NCBI GenBank assembly: GCA_011389685.1
Contig: JAABTV010000002.1
Coordinates: forward strand, 52,328 to 116,327
Source of the DNA: Paracoccaceae bacterium
GTDB lineage: Bacteria > Pseudomonadota > Alphaproteobacteria > Rhodobacterales > Rhodobacteraceae
Reading direction: 5' to 3'
DNA: 64,000 nucleotides
The translations under genes and the position numbers were made by a program. Positions 41,469 through 51,863 of the stretch are shown here, one piece after another; the stretch's first letter is position 1; each line of letters begins with the position of its first letter. The notes under the pieces are model-generated. The model saw only the letters and a program-made list of their open reading frames with translations, was not told the DNA's origin and did not search any database.

Positions 41469-42128
41469 ATGAATTCACCGATCCTTCAGCTCCTGGTTCT
41501 CGCCGGCATTGCCGTGTTTCTGATCCTGCGGCTCAAATCCGTGCTGGGGACTAGAGATGGTTATGAGGCCCCGCCGGAGCAGCGACCTGCGGGCGATCCT
41601 GGCACGCGTCGCAATTTCGAAGTCATCGAAGGTGGCCCCGACCATGATATCATCGACCATGTGCCGGAAGGCAGCCCCCAGGCCGATGCGCTGAGCGGGA
41701 TGAAGGCGATCGAGCCTTCGTTCAGCGTTGCACAGTTTCTTCAGGGTGCGCGGGGCGCCTATGAGATGATCCTTATGGGGTTCGAGCGTGGCGACCTTGC
41801 GAAGATCAAGCCATTTCTGGCCGATGACGTCTACGAGGCTTTTGCCTCGGTGGTCGAGGACCGCGAGAAACAGGGCCTGACCATCGAAGCGGATTTCATC
41901 GGCGTGCGGGAAACCTCGCTGGTCGATGCCAATCTTGACGCAGATACCAAAGCGGGTGAGATCACCGTGAAATTTGTTGGCGAACTGACCTATGTGGTGC
42001 GTGACAACGCAGGCGAGGCCATCGAGGGCAAGGACGGCAAGATCAAACGTCAGAAGGATATCTGGACCTTTGAACGGGTGTTCGGTTCGGATGATCCCAA
42101 CTGGCAGCTTGTCGCCACGGGCGAATGA
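41469..42128 (+). CDS. Tim44/TimA-domain membrane protein
   Basis: N-terminal TM then SVAQFLQGARGAYEMILMGFERGDLAKIKPFLADDVYEAF, typical Tim44-like domain. Confidence 0.9.
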   Translation: MNSPILQLLVLAGIAVFLILRLKSVLGTRDGYEAPPEQRPAGDPGTRRNFEVIEGGPDHDIIDHVPEGSPQADALSGMKAIEPSFSVAQFLQGARGAYEMILMGFERGDLAKIKPFLADDVYEAFASVVEDREKQGLTIEADFIGVRETSLVDANLDADTKAGEITVKFVGELTYVVRDNAGEAIEGKDGKIKRQKDIWTFERVFGSDDPNWQLVATGE

Positions 42129-43159
42129 TCCGTACGGTTCTGGCCGCTGCCATTGCGGTTCTGACGATGACAGGACCGGCAGAGGCGGAAACCCATTACA
42201 AGATTCTCGAATTCGATGGTCTGGACGGCTGGGCAGAGGACGATCACGGCGCGGCGTTGAATGTCTTTCGCGAAACCTGCGGCGACATGAAAGACCCCGA
42301 TTGGCAGGCGCTTTGCGCATTGGCCGGCGATCAGACCGATGCAAAGTCCTTTTTCGAACTGTTCTTTCGACCGGTGATGATTGAGGACGACAGCCCCCCG
42401 CTCTTCACCGGATACTTTGAGCCCGAGTTGCGCGGAAGCACGTCACCCACGCCACGATTCCGTCACCCGGTTTACCGGATGCCTCCCGAAGCCCGCAATG
42501 AACGGCAATGGCTCTCGCGTCGTGACATCGAGACTGGCGATGCGATGAAGGATCGCGGTCTTGAAATCGCCTGGGTCGATGACCCGGTCGAGCTCTTCTT
42601 TCTCCAGATTCAGGGATCGGGACGAATCCGCCTTCCTAACGGGCAGTTCATTCGGGTGGGGTATGGCGGATCGAACGGGCATGATTATCGGTCAATCGGT
42701 GTCGAACTGGTGCGGCGTGGCATTTACAAGGCGCACCAGGTCAGCGCAGAGGTCATCAAGAACTGGGTAAGGCGCAACCCGGCCGAGGGTGAGGAACTGT
42801 TACGCCACAACCCCTCATACGTCTTTTTTCGCACGGTGAACCATGTGCCAGCGGAACAGGGACCACTGGGAGCGATGAATCGCTCGATCACAGAGATGCG
42901 CAGTATCGCGGTCGACCCGGCGCATGTTCCGCTGGGTGCGCCGGTGTGGATCGAGAAGGATGGCGAGGAGCCATTGCGCCGTCTGATGGTTGCACAGGAT
43001 ACCGGTTCGGCCATCAAGGGCGCCCAGCGCGCCGATATCTTCATCGGAACGGGGCGGGCCGCCGGGATTCGGGCCGGCAAACTGAAAGATCCGGGGCGCA
43101 TGGTGGTGTTGCTTCCGATCCAGCGCGCCTATGCGATGTTGCCCGAAGGTGTGGAATGA
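42125..43159 (+). CDS. mltA: Membrane-bound lytic murein transglycosylase A family protein
   Basis: FTGYFEPELRGS; FLQIQGSGRIRLPNG; VAQDTGSAIKGAQRADIFIGTG. Confidence 0.94.
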   Translation: MIRTVLAAAIAVLTMTGPAEAETHYKILEFDGLDGWAEDDHGAALNVFRETCGDMKDPDWQALCALAGDQTDAKSFFELFFRPVMIEDDSPPLFTGYFEPELRGSTSPTPRFRHPVYRMPPEARNERQWLSRRDIETGDAMKDRGLEIAWVDDPVELFFLQIQGSGRIRLPNGQFIRVGYGGSNGHDYRSIGVELVRRGIYKAHQVSAEVIKNWVRRNPAEGEELLRHNPSYVFFRTVNHVPAEQGPLGAMNRSITEMRSIAVDPAHVPLGAPVWIEKDGEEPLRRLMVAQDTGSAIKGAQRADIFIGTGRAAGIRAGKLKDPGRMVVLLPIQRAYAMLPEGVE

Positions 43160-43743
43160 CCCGAAGACGGCTCAGACCGGATGAGATCGAACTGTGGCGC
43201 CGGGTTGCCGATACGACGGACCGGCTTCATCCCGACCGCAAGGGCAATGATGCGCCGATGCCGCGCCCGAAACCGCAAAAGCAAGCGGCAAAGGCCCGAC
43301 CCGTCGAGTCATTCCAGATAGGTCAACCCAAGGGTACCGAGACGAGGCCTCACGATCTGGCCGCGCCGCTCCCCGACCGGATTGGCACCGCGCCGCTGCG
43401 GATGGACCGCAAGATGCATCAACGCCTCAAACGGGGGAAGCTTTTGCCCGAGGCCCGGCTCGACCTGCACGGTATGACGACAGAGCGGGCGCACCCGCGG
43501 TTGATGTCATTCATCCTCAAGGCGCAGGGCGAGGGCAAACGGCTGGTCCTGGTGATCACCGGCAAGGGCAAGAACCGCGATGAGGGCGGCCCGATCCCGG
43601 TGCGTCACGGTGTGCTGCGCCACCAAGTGCCGCATTGGCTCTCGGTGCCGCCCCTGGCGCAGGCGGTGCTGCAGGTGGTCGAGGCACATACGAGCCATGG
43701 TGGCGGCGGAGCCTATTACGTCTATCTACGCCGACACCGATAA
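43156..43743 (+). CDS. Smr/MutS2-domain protein
   Basis: LPEARLDLHGMTTERAHPRLMSFILKAQGEGKRLVLVITGKGKN; C-terminal GGGGAYYVYLRR. Confidence 0.92.
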   Translation: MTRRRLRPDEIELWRRVADTTDRLHPDRKGNDAPMPRPKPQKQAAKARPVESFQIGQPKGTETRPHDLAAPLPDRIGTAPLRMDRKMHQRLKRGKLLPEARLDLHGMTTERAHPRLMSFILKAQGEGKRLVLVITGKGKNRDEGGPIPVRHGVLRHQVPHWLSVPPLAQAVLQVVEAHTSHGGGGAYYVYLRRHR

Positions 43744-44949
43744 CAGCGTCCGCGCCCGGCCGACACCGATGATCATCATCAGCGTCGTGAACAGGAAATA
43801 GCTGGCGATGATCAGGAATTGCGTTTCGATCCCGAGGCCGAGATCAATTCCCAACCCGGTGATCCCCGGGCCGATGGCCGAGCCGAAGACCATCACCGCC
43901 GCGATCATCGCCTTGACCGACCCGATATGGCGCGTGCCGTAGAACTCGGCCCAGAATGCGTTGGGCACGGTCATCATGGCCCCGGTGGTCATGGCCATGA
44001 ACAACAGGCCCAGGAGAGTGAAGCCCAGGCCAGGTGCGAAGGAATAGAAGAGGAATCCGACAATGCTGGGCATTTGCGTAAACGGCATCAGGCGGGCCGT
44101 TCCCAAACGGTCGAGCAGCGCCCCACCGATGATCATCGAAACGACGCTGAGCCCGGTATAGATCGGAAACAGCGATACCAGCTCGATATGGGCGAGGCCC
44201 TTGACCTCGGCATAATGGACCTGGTGGAAAAAGAACGCGGTGTTGAACGCCGCCGGGCCCAGCATCGCAGGGACCATGAACCAGAACAGGAAATGGCGCA
44301 GGGCCTGGTTCCTGGTCCAGTGCCGACCCTCCATCCCCAGTGTCGAATCCGATTGGGCAAAGCTTTGGGGGGTGCGCTCCTGCCGGAGAAGCATAAGCAG
44401 AACCGGGATGGCGGCAATGGCGATACCGGCAGCCAGAACCCAGAGCAGCCGCCAATCGAAGAAGACCATGAGCGCGACGAAGGTGACAGGCAGCGTCGCC
44501 TCACCAAGGGTGAAGCCCAGTGTGGCGATTGAGAGCGCGCGCCCCCGTGTGGCGACGAACCAGCGCGACATGGCGACAACGGCAAGATGGCTGGTCATGC
44601 CCTGACCGGTGAAACGCAATGCGAAGATGACGAACGGCAGGAGCCAGGCGGCCCGAACGCTGGCCATGAAAAGGCAGGCCGAGGCCGTCAGCACCAGAAC
44701 CACCGCGCCCAAGGCCCGAACCCGGAACCGGTCGGTCAACCCGCCGGCCCAGACCATCAGGATGGCCGAGGCGCCGGTCCCAAGGGTATAGATGCTGCCC
44801 CATTGCCCGTGCGAAAGCCCGAACTCCTCGCGGATGTGGCCCGCGAAAATCGAGATGAAAAAGGTCTGCCCCGGACCGGAAAGGAAGGTGAGCAGAATCC
44901 CGGCCGACAGCCAGGGCCAATTGTCGCGGAGAAAACGCAGCGTGGACAT
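43726..44949 (-). CDS. MFS transporter
   Basis: About 12 hydrophobic segments; AGGLTDRFRVRALGAVV loop motif. Confidence 0.88.
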   Translation of the reverse strand: MSTLRFLRDNWPWLSAGILLTFLSGPGQTFFISIFAGHIREEFGLSHGQWGSIYTLGTGASAILMVWAGGLTDRFRVRALGAVVLVLTASACLFMASVRAAWLLPFVIFALRFTGQGMTSHLAVVAMSRWFVATRGRALSIATLGFTLGEATLPVTFVALMVFFDWRLLWVLAAGIAIAAIPVLLMLLRQERTPQSFAQSDSTLGMEGRHWTRNQALRHFLFWFMVPAMLGPAAFNTAFFFHQVHYAEVKGLAHIELVSLFPIYTGLSVVSMIIGGALLDRLGTARLMPFTQMPSIVGFLFYSFAPGLGFTLLGLLFMAMTTGAMMTVPNAFWAEFYGTRHIGSVKAMIAAVMVFGSAIGPGITGLGIDLGLGIETQFLIIASYFLFTTLMMIIGVGRARTLLSVSA

Positions 44950-44993
44950 GTGCCATCTGTTTCCGGTTTCCCCGGGGAAGGGAAGAGCAAAAA

Positions 44994-46301
44994 CTAGAGA
45001 ACGTAGCGGCTCAGATCTGTCGATCTCGTCAGTTCGCCGAGGTTTTCCTCGACAAAATCGGCATCCACCAGAACCTTTTCGCCCGCGCGATCCGGGGCGG
45101 TATAGGACAGCTCCTCGAAAACCCGCTCCATCACCGTGTAGAGGCGACGCGCTCCTATATTCTCGACCGCCTGGTTCACGTCGGCGGCGATCTTGGCCAG
45201 GGCGGCAATGCCCTCTTCGGTGAAGTCGACATTGACCGACTCGGTGGCCATCAGGGCGGTATACTGGCGGGTCAGCGCGTTGTCGGTTTCAGTGAGAATG
45301 CGCACGAAATCCCCTTCGTTCAGCGCCCGCAACTCGACCCGGATCGGCAGACGGCCCTGCAATTCGGGCAGAAGATCGGAGGGCTTGGCGATGTGGAAGG
45401 CGCCGGATGCGATAAAGAGGATATGGTCGGTTTTGACGGCGCCGTATTTCGTTGAAACACTCGTGCCTTCAATCAGCGGCAACAGATCGCGCTGCACCCC
45501 TTCGCGGGACACGTCACCGCCGCGGGCATCCTGCCGGGTGGTGACCTTGTCGATCTCGTCAAGAAACACGATGCCGTTCTGTTCGACCGATTCCAGCGCC
45601 GCCTTGTTCACGGTTTCATCATCAAGGAGCTTGTCGGCCTCTTCGCTTATCAACAGATCATAGCTTTCGGCCACGGTGGTCTTGCGCCGCACGGTGCGAC
45701 CGCCGAACGCCTTGCCGAAGAGATCGCCGAGATTCATCATCCCCATCTGGCCACCGGGCTGACCGGGAATGTCGAGCATTCCCATCGGGTTGGAATTGTC
45801 CGCGATGTCGAGTTCGATCACCGTGTCGTCAAGTTCGCCGGATTTGAGTTTATTGCGAAACAGTTCCAATGTGCCTTCGCGGGCGTCTTCACCGGCGATG
45901 GCGCGCAGGACGCGTTCCTCGGCGGCGTGGTGGGCCTTGGTCTTCACGTCTTCCCGCATTTGCTCGCGGGTCATGGCGATGGCGGAATCGACAAGATCGC
46001 GGATGATTTGTTCGACGTCGCGGCCGACATAACCGACCTCGGTGAACTTGGTCGCCTCGACCTTGATGAAGGGCGCGCGGGCGAGCTTGGCAAGGCGGCG
46101 GCTGATCTCGGTCTTGCCGACGCCGGTGGGGCCGATCATCAGGATGTTCTTGGGATAAACCTCGTCACGCAGGTCGTCGGAGAGTTGCTTGCGCCGCCAA
46201 CGGCTGCGCAGGGCGACGGCGACGGCGCGCTTGGCATCCTTCTGGCCGATGATGAAACGGTCGAGTTCCGAGACGATTTCGCGGGGGGTGAGGTCGGTCA
46301 T
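44994..46301 (-). CDS. hslU: HslU ATPase subunit
   Basis: [56 protein letters not shown]-terminal LSRYVL. Confidence 0.98.
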   Translation of the reverse strand: MTDLTPREIVSELDRFIIGQKDAKRAVAVALRSRWRRKQLSDDLRDEVYPKNILMIGPTGVGKTEISRRLAKLARAPFIKVEATKFTEVGYVGRDVEQIIRDLVDSAIAMTREQMREDVKTKAHHAAEERVLRAIAGEDAREGTLELFRNKLKSGELDDTVIELDIADNSNPMGMLDIPGQPGGQMGMMNLGDLFGKAFGGRTVRRKTTVAESYDLLISEEADKLLDDETVNKAALESVEQNGIVFLDEIDKVTTRQDARGGDVSREGVQRDLLPLIEGTSVSTKYGAVKTDHILFIASGAFHIAKPSDLLPELQGRLPIRVELRALNEGDFVRILTETDNALTRQYTALMATESVNVDFTEEGIAALAKIAADVNQAVENIGARRLYTVMERVFEELSYTAPDRAGEKVLVDADFVEENLGELTRSTDLSRYVL

Positions 46302-46855
46302 TTCGAGATTTTCTCCACCGTCAGGTTGCCGTTGGTGTAAACGCAGATATCCGCCGCGATGGCCATGGCGCGGCGGGCGATCTCCTCGGCAGTGTAGTCG
46401 GTGTCCATCATCGCGCGGGCGGCAGCGAGGGCGTAATTTCCACCCGAGCCGATGGCGGTGACGTCATGTTCGGGTTCGAGAACGTCGCCCGCGCCGGTGA
46501 TGACGTAAATTTCGGCGCCATCGGTGACGACCAGCATCGCTTCGAGTTTCTGCAGGTATTTGTCGGTGCGCCAGTCCTTTGCCAATTCAACGGATGCGCG
46601 GGCCAGTTGCCCGGGCGTGGCTTCGAGTTTGGACTCAAGGCGTTCCAAAAGGGTAAACGCGTCGGCCGTGGAGCCGGCAAAGCCCGCGACGACTTCGAAA
46701 CCGCCCGGCGAAAGGCGGCGCACCTTTCGGGCCGAGCCCTTGATCACGGTCTGTCCGAATGTCACCTGCCCATCGCCTGCGACCACCACTTCGCCGGCCT
46801 TTTTCACGCCGATGATCGTGGTGCCGTGCCAGCCGGGGAATTGCGCGTCAGCCAT
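46298..46855 (-). CDS. hslV: HslV peptidase subunit
   Basis: [40 protein letters not shown]. Confidence 0.98.
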   Translation of the reverse strand: MADAQFPGWHGTTIIGVKKAGEVVVAGDGQVTFGQTVIKGSARKVRRLSPGGFEVVAGFAGSTADAFTLLERLESKLEATPGQLARASVELAKDWRTDKYLQKLEAMLVVTDGAEIYVITGAGDVLEPEHDVTAIGSGGNYALAAARAMMDTDYTAEEIARRAMAIAADICVYTNGNLTVEKISK

Positions 46856-46878
46856 CTGTCGCCTCCTGTCACTGGGGG

Positions 46879-46910
46879 CCTATATGGAGCCCATGGGCCC
46901 AAGGCACAAG
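46879..46910 (-). promoter_or_regulatory. Possible RpoH-type promoter of hslVU
   Basis: Minus strand CTTG - 19 nt - CCATATAGG upstream of hslV. Confidence 0.35.
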
Positions 46911-46954
46911 GCCCGGGCTTGCGCGGGCCGGGGCGGCACCCTAGCCTGCCGGCC

Positions 46955-47869
46955 ATGAGCGATGCCCGCATCCTGAGCTTCTATCTCGAACCCGGCCTGA
47001 AAGAGAGCGCGGAGGCGGGGGAGCACAATTTCCTGGGCAAGATTGCGGCGGTGGCGCGGGCGGCGGATTTCGAGATTTTCTACCAAGGGAACGGACCGGA
47101 GGAACGGCAGAAATCCCTTGAGCGAAAGGGGTTTGCGCTGTTCCACATGGAGCCGCCGACGCATAGGTGCGCGGTGACGGTGCGGCGGGCCTACAGCTAT
47201 CCGTTCTGGTCGATCGAGCGGACGGAAAAACGCTGGGAGTTCGACGTGGCGCGGGCGGTTTTCGATCCCGGTGCGGTCCTGGCGAAAGAGGCGGCGCGGT
47301 TCGCCGGGTTCTGGCGCAAGCGGTTTTTCGGGGAGTGGCCGGAGACTGGCGAAAAGGGCCATGTTTATGCGGCCCTGCAGGGGCGGCTGTTGGAGCATCG
47401 GTCGTTTCAGTCCTGCGCGCCCATTGAGATGTTGCGCGCGGTGCTGCGACAGGAACGGCAAAGGCCGGTGGTGGCAGGGCTGCATCCGAATGAAGTCTAT
47501 ACGGAGGCCGAGCTGCAAGCCCTTGAAACGCTGAGGAAATCCCACCCGAATCTTGATATCCGAAGGGGCGGGATGGAGGCGCTTTTGCCGGGTTGTTCCT
47601 ATGTGGTGACGCAGAATTCAGGCGTCGGGTTCATGGGGCTTTTCCATGCCCGGCCCCTGGTGTTGTTCGGGCGGGCGGATTTTCATCATATCGCCTTGAA
47701 AACATGGGAGATTGGCGTGGAGGAGGCGCTGCGCCGGGCGCCGGGGCATGACCCCGATTTCGAGGGTTACCTGTGGTGGTTCTGGCAGAAAATGGCGATC
47801 AATGCGGGCCGTCCCGAAGCAGAGGAAAGGATCGCCCAAAGGCTGCGCGATCACGGCTGGCCGGTGTAA
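46955..47869 (+). CDS. Uncharacterised protein with KpsC/KpsS-like (Kdo-transferase-type) C-terminal motif
   Basis: HPNEVYTEAELQAL...LPGCSYVVTQNSGVGFMGLFHARPLVLFGRADFHHIA; start ATG 46955, internal to ORF 46466. Confidence 0.6.
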   Translation: MSDARILSFYLEPGLKESAEAGEHNFLGKIAAVARAADFEIFYQGNGPEERQKSLERKGFALFHMEPPTHRCAVTVRRAYSYPFWSIERTEKRWEFDVARAVFDPGAVLAKEAARFAGFWRKRFFGEWPETGEKGHVYAALQGRLLEHRSFQSCAPIEMLRAVLRQERQRPVVAGLHPNEVYTEAELQALETLRKSHPNLDIRRGGMEALLPGCSYVVTQNSGVGFMGLFHARPLVLFGRADFHHIALKTWEIGVEEALRRAPGHDPDFEGYLWWFWQKMAINAGRPEAEERIAQRLRDHGWPV

Positions 47870-47897
47870 AGATTAACGGCGATTTTCTGCGAAAAAT

Positions 47898-47943
47898 CGG
47901 GGGGTGATATGTGTATGACTCCCGGCTGACATCCGGCTGCCGT
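47898..47943 (+). repeat. Intergenic element copy 2
   Basis: CGGGGGGTGATATGTGTATGACTCCCGGCTGACATCCGGCTGCCGT; aligns with copies at 16305 and 62570. Confidence 0.7.
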
Positions 47944-48035
47944 TGGATTCGCCCAAAGGTTAAGGCGCGTTAAGTTAATGCACCGTGCGGTGCTTTCGCA
48001 CCACCCCGCGGGCCGGCGCTGCCCTTCGTGCCATG

Positions 48036-48066
48036 AAAAAGCCCCGCGCCGGGAACCGGGCGGGGC
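48036..48066 (-). terminator. Rho-independent terminator of trxA
   Basis: Minus strand GCCCCGCCCGGTTCCCGGCGCGGGGC followed by TTTTT, 30 nt past the trxA stop. Confidence 0.85.
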
Positions 48067-48095
48067 CTTGTCTTGTCACAGATGGAAAGCGGCGA

Positions 48096-48416
48096 TCAGA
48101 TCGACTCTTCGATCCAGCTTTGCAGCGCGGCCTTGGGCTTGGCGCCGGCCATGTTCGACACGACCTGTCCGTCCTTGAAGAGGAACAACGCCGGAATGCC
48201 GCGCACGCCCAAAGCGGCGGGCGCGTTGGGGTTGCTGTCGACATCGACCTTCACGATCTTGACCTTGCCTTGCATTTCCTCGGACAGTTCTTCGAGGGCG
48301 GGGCCGATCATCTTGCAGGGGCCGCACCATTCGGCCCAGAAATCGACCACGACCGGAAGGTCGGCATTCTTGACCTCGGTATCAAAGGTGTCGTCGGTGA
48401 CAGCAACAGTTGCCAT
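48096..48416 (-). CDS. trxA: Thioredoxin
   Basis: [26 protein letters not shown]. Confidence 0.97.
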   Translation of the reverse strand: MATVAVTDDTFDTEVKNADLPVVVDFWAEWCGPCKMIGPALEELSEEMQGKVKIVKVDVDSNPNAPAALGVRGIPALFLFKDGQVVSNMAGAKPKAALQSWIEESI

Positions 48417-48457
48417 TTGCGTTTCTCCTGTATCGGGATTGCGAGAGCTTGCCATGA

Positions 48458-48486
48458 AACCTAGGGGCGGCAGCGGAGAGCGTCAA
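48458..48486 (-). promoter_or_regulatory. Putative trxA promoter
   Basis: TTGACG - 17 nt - TAGGTT on the minus strand; the -35 contains the addA stop codon TGA. Confidence 0.5.
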
Positions 48487-51400
48487 GCTAACGAGGTATC
48501 TTGCAATGCGCCAGTCACAAGATCATGAGGCAGGCGCATGAGGGTGGCGTCGCGGGTCCAGAGCAGGGCGGTGGCGACGGGCCTGCCGGGGTAGATCTGG
48601 GTGAGTGCCGAGGCATAGGCGCCCATTTGCCGCAAGAGCGCGTCGGGCACGGTCTCGGGGGTGTCGGGGATGCTGGCGTTGGTCTTGAAGTCAACGGCGA
48701 GGATTTCGTCGGGGCCGATCAGAAGGCGGTCGATGATGCCATGCATGCGTCGCCCGCCCAGCTCGGGCAGGGCGGCGGAGACCGGCACTTCGGTCAGCGC
48801 GTCGGGCGCAAAGATCGGCGCAAGGCCGGGTTTGGTGAGCACGTTGTGCGCTTCGGCGAGAAGCAGGGCAAGCTCGTCACCGTCCGCGGCGTCGGGGCCA
48901 TTCGCCAGCAGCCGGGCGGCGATCGCGGCCCAGCGATCCGGTGGATGGGCGGGCAGGAATTCGAGCAGGCGGTGGACCTGTCGCCCGCGCCGCTTGGCCG
49001 CGTCTTCATCGAGACCGGACTCGCCCGGGAGCGCCTTGTCCCCCGGCAGGTCGGACGGGGCGAGCGCGGCGGGACGCGGATCGGGGATCGGCGCGGGGCG
49101 GTGGAAATACACGGGGATCGCAGGTGGGGACGGTGGGGACGTGTCCTTGGATTCAGTCTCTGATCCGGCCCAGATGCCGTGTTCGAGCCGCAGGCCTGGC
49201 GTGTCGCCCAGCCCTTCGCCCAGGTCGAAATGGTGCGGCGTGGCGCCGGTGGATTCCATCGCGAGGCGGATCTTGTCATACCAGCTTTGTTCGTCCTTTC
49301 CCAACTCGCCCGCGGCGGCGACGATCAGCCATTTCTCGGCCCGGGTCATGGCGACATAGAGCAGGCGGTCGCGTTCCTGCCGGTCACGCTCGCGTTGATG
49401 GTCGAGCGCGTCGCGCAGGACGGGCGGGGTTTCGCTGGCAAGGGTTTTCCAGAGCGGCGGGCCGTCATGTCTGACGATCTCGTTGCGGACGTGATCGGGC
49501 CGCTGTCCGGTGTCGGGCAGGATCACGATGGGTGATTCGAGCCCCTTGGCGCCGTGCACGGTCATCACCCGGATGCGGCCGCCTTCGCTGTCCTGCTGGC
49601 GCTTGATCTCGATGTCTTCGGTCTCCATCGAGGTCAGGAATCCGGTGAGCGAGGGCACGGATTGCCCCTCATAGGCCAGCGCCTGCTGCAGGAGCGCGTC
49701 GATCCCGTCTTCGGCCTCGGTGCCGAGGCGGGCGAGCAGGCGGCGGCGACCGCGATGACGGGTGAGCAGCCGTTCGATCAGGTCATAGGGGCGCAGGAAA
49801 TCGGCCCAATAGCGCAGATCATCAAGAATGGTGAGGGTTTCGGGGTGGTCGGAGCTGTTCCTGAGGGCCTCCCAGAGATAGCTGCGGCGGGCATGGGCAA
49901 GGGTGAAAAGCGCCTGTTCGGACCAGTCGAAGAACGGCGATTTCAGCGCGGTGGCCAGCGCCAGATCGTCCTCGGGCGTGGCGAGGAATTGCAGGAGCGC
50001 GGCGATGTCGCGCACCGCCAGCTCACCGCCGATGCGCAGACGGTCGGCCCCGGCGATGGGTAGGTTCCGCGATTTGCATTCGCGGATGATGGCGTGAAAG
50101 AGCGGCGACCGGCGCTGCACGAGGATCAGGAAATCCCCGGCATGAACCGGGCGCATATGGCTCTGATCCAGCGGAATCCGGGTTTTCGCGGCGATCATGC
50201 GGTCGATCTGGCGGGCCACGGCGCGGGCCAGCCGGGCGCTGTGGTGATCGGGGCCTGTGAGGTCGACCGGGTCGTCCCAGTTGGGGCGGCCGGCCTTCTC
50301 GGTTTTTTCGATATGCGGCCAGAGATCGACCCGCCCGGGCAGGGCGTCGAAAAAGGCGATATGGGTTTCCTCGGGCGTGAAGCCCGCGGATTCGCGCCCC
50401 TTGAAGGTTTCATCGACAAGGCCCAACACCGCGCGGGACGAGCGGAAAGACCAGGCCAGCATCCGGTTTTCCAGCGGTGAGTTGGTCAGCGCAAGACGGG
50501 TGTCGAACTCGGCCCGCATCCGGTCGAATTCGCGTGGATCGGCGCCCTGGAAGGAATAGATCGACTGTTTTTTGTCGCCGACTACAAAGATTGTGCGGGA
50601 GATGTCGGCGCGGGCACCCTCGCCGCTGGTGAATTCCTGGGCGAGGCGTTCGATCACGCTCCATTGCACCGGCGAGGTGTCTTGTGCCTCGTCGACAAGG
50701 ATATGGTCGATCCCGCCATCGAGCCGGTAGAGCACCCAGGCCGCGACGCGATCATCGGTCAGGAGCGCGCGGGTCTTGCGAATTAGATCGTCGAAATCGA
50801 GCCAGCCGCGAGCCTGTTTTTCCTGTTCGTAACGGGTGAGGAAGGCGCGGGCGAAGCCATGCAGGGCGAGGGTCTTGTGGGCGGCGGCGAGGGCGATTCG
50901 ATGTTCCCGCGCCTCTTCGACCCGCTGCATGAGCGCGTTGAGCGAGTCGAGAATGTCGGGATCGAGCTTGTCGCGGGTGGCCTTGGTGGGAAAGGTGCCG
51001 ATCTTGGCGGTGAAGGGTGAATTGGCGCCATCGCCGGTAAGCAGCACGTTTTCGAGAACAGGGAGTGCGGCGAGGGTGATGTCGCGCAAGGGGGCCAGTT
51101 TATCGTGGGCCTTCACGTCATTGGTGCTGCCCGCTGCAAGGGCGGGGAGAAGGGCCTTGAAAATGGCGGGCTCATCGCCGTTGAAGGCCATTGCGGCAAG
51201 GGCGGATTCGGAGAAATCTGGAGCGAGATCGAACAGGCGAATGGCATCGTCAACGGACAGGGTTTCGGCAAATCCCACAGCGTTAGAGACGATTTCGCCG
51301 GTCAGCTTGTCGAGATCGCCGCTCAGGTGCCGGGCCAGGTCGGCGACCAGGGGGCGGTCGGGGCCGTCTGCCATGGTCTCGACGATATCGGCGCGCAGGA

Positions 51401-51863
51401 GTCGGGCGGTGTGCTCATCCATCTCGGTGAAGCGGGGGGTTACGCCGGCTTCGAGGGGGAAGCGGCGCAGGATCGAGGAGCAGAAGGCGTGGATCGTCTG
51501 GATCTTGAGCCCGCCCGGCGTCTCGATGGCCTGGGCAAAGAGACGGCGGGCATCCTGGAGGTTTTCGGGTGTAACAGTCTCTGAAATGCCCAGATCATGA
51601 AGCTCTTTGCGGAGCCTTGCATCGGATAGCATGGCCCATTCGCCGAGCCGGTCGAACAGCCGGTTCTGCATCTCGGAGGCGGCGGCCTTGGTATAGGTGA
51701 GACAAAGGATGTTCTGGGGGCTCACCTCATCAAGCAGGAGCCGCGCCACGCGGTCGGTGAGCACGCGGGTCTTGCCCGACCCGGCATTCGCCGAAAGCCA
51801 GGTCGAGCGGTCGGGGCGGGCAGCCTCGATCTGGGCCAGGGTGGCGTCGTCGGGGGTGGTCAT
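48483..51863 (-). CDS. addA: Double-strand break repair helicase AddA
   Basis: LSANAGSGKTRVLTDRVARLLL Walker A; ILVDEAQDTSPVQW; VMTVHGAKGLESPIVILPDT; nuclease motif ILAVDFKTN. Confidence 0.96.
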   Translation of the reverse strand: MTTPDDATLAQIEAARPDRSTWLSANAGSGKTRVLTDRVARLLLDEVSPQNILCLTYTKAAASEMQNRLFDRLGEWAMLSDARLRKELHDLGISETVTPENLQDARRLFAQAIETPGGLKIQTIHAFCSSILRRFPLEAGVTPRFTEMDEHTARLLRADIVETMADGPDRPLVADLARHLSGDLDKLTGEIVSNAVGFAETLSVDDAIRLFDLAPDFSESALAAMAFNGDEPAIFKALLPALAAGSTNDVKAHDKLAPLRDITLAALPVLENVLLTGDGANSPFTAKIGTFPTKATRDKLDPDILDSLNALMQRVEEAREHRIALAAAHKTLALHGFARAFLTRYEQEKQARGWLDFDDLIRKTRALLTDDRVAAWVLYRLDGGIDHILVDEAQDTSPVQWSVIERLAQEFTSGEGARADISRTIFVVGDKKQSIYSFQGADPREFDRMRAEFDTRLALTNSPLENRMLAWSFRSSRAVLGLVDETFKGRESAGFTPEETHIAFFDALPGRVDLWPHIEKTEKAGRPNWDDPVDLTGPDHHSARLARAVARQIDRMIAAKTRIPLDQSHMRPVHAGDFLILVQRRSPLFHAIIRECKSRNLPIAGADRLRIGGELAVRDIAALLQFLATPEDDLALATALKSPFFDWSEQALFTLAHARRSYLWEALRNSSDHPETLTILDDLRYWADFLRPYDLIERLLTRHRGRRRLLARLGTEAEDGIDALLQQALAYEGQSVPSLTGFLTSMETEDIEIKRQQDSEGGRIRVMTVHGAKGLESPIVILPDTGQRPDHVRNEIVRHDGPPLWKTLASETPPVLRDALDHQRERDRQERDRLLYVAMTRAEKWLIVAAAGELGKDEQSWYDKIRLAMESTGATPHHFDLGEGLGDTPGLRLEHGIWAGSETESKDTSPPSPPAIPVYFHRPAPIPDPRPAALAPSDLPGDKALPGESGLDEDAAKRRGRQVHRLLEFLPAHPPDRWAAIAARLLANGPDAADGDELALLLAEAHNVLTKPGLAPIFAPDALTEVPVSAALPELGGRRMHGIIDRLLIGPDEILAVDFKTNASIPDTPETVPDALLRQMGAYASALTQIYPGRPVATALLWTRDATLMRLPHDLVTGALQDTSLA

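Noticed and set aside
47898-47943. TGA in repeat copy 2 at the position of a Cys codon in the other copies, as possible recoding/selenocysteine
   Set aside because: No long conserved ORF in the element and no SECIS-like support; nucleotide-level conservation is the simpler explanation.
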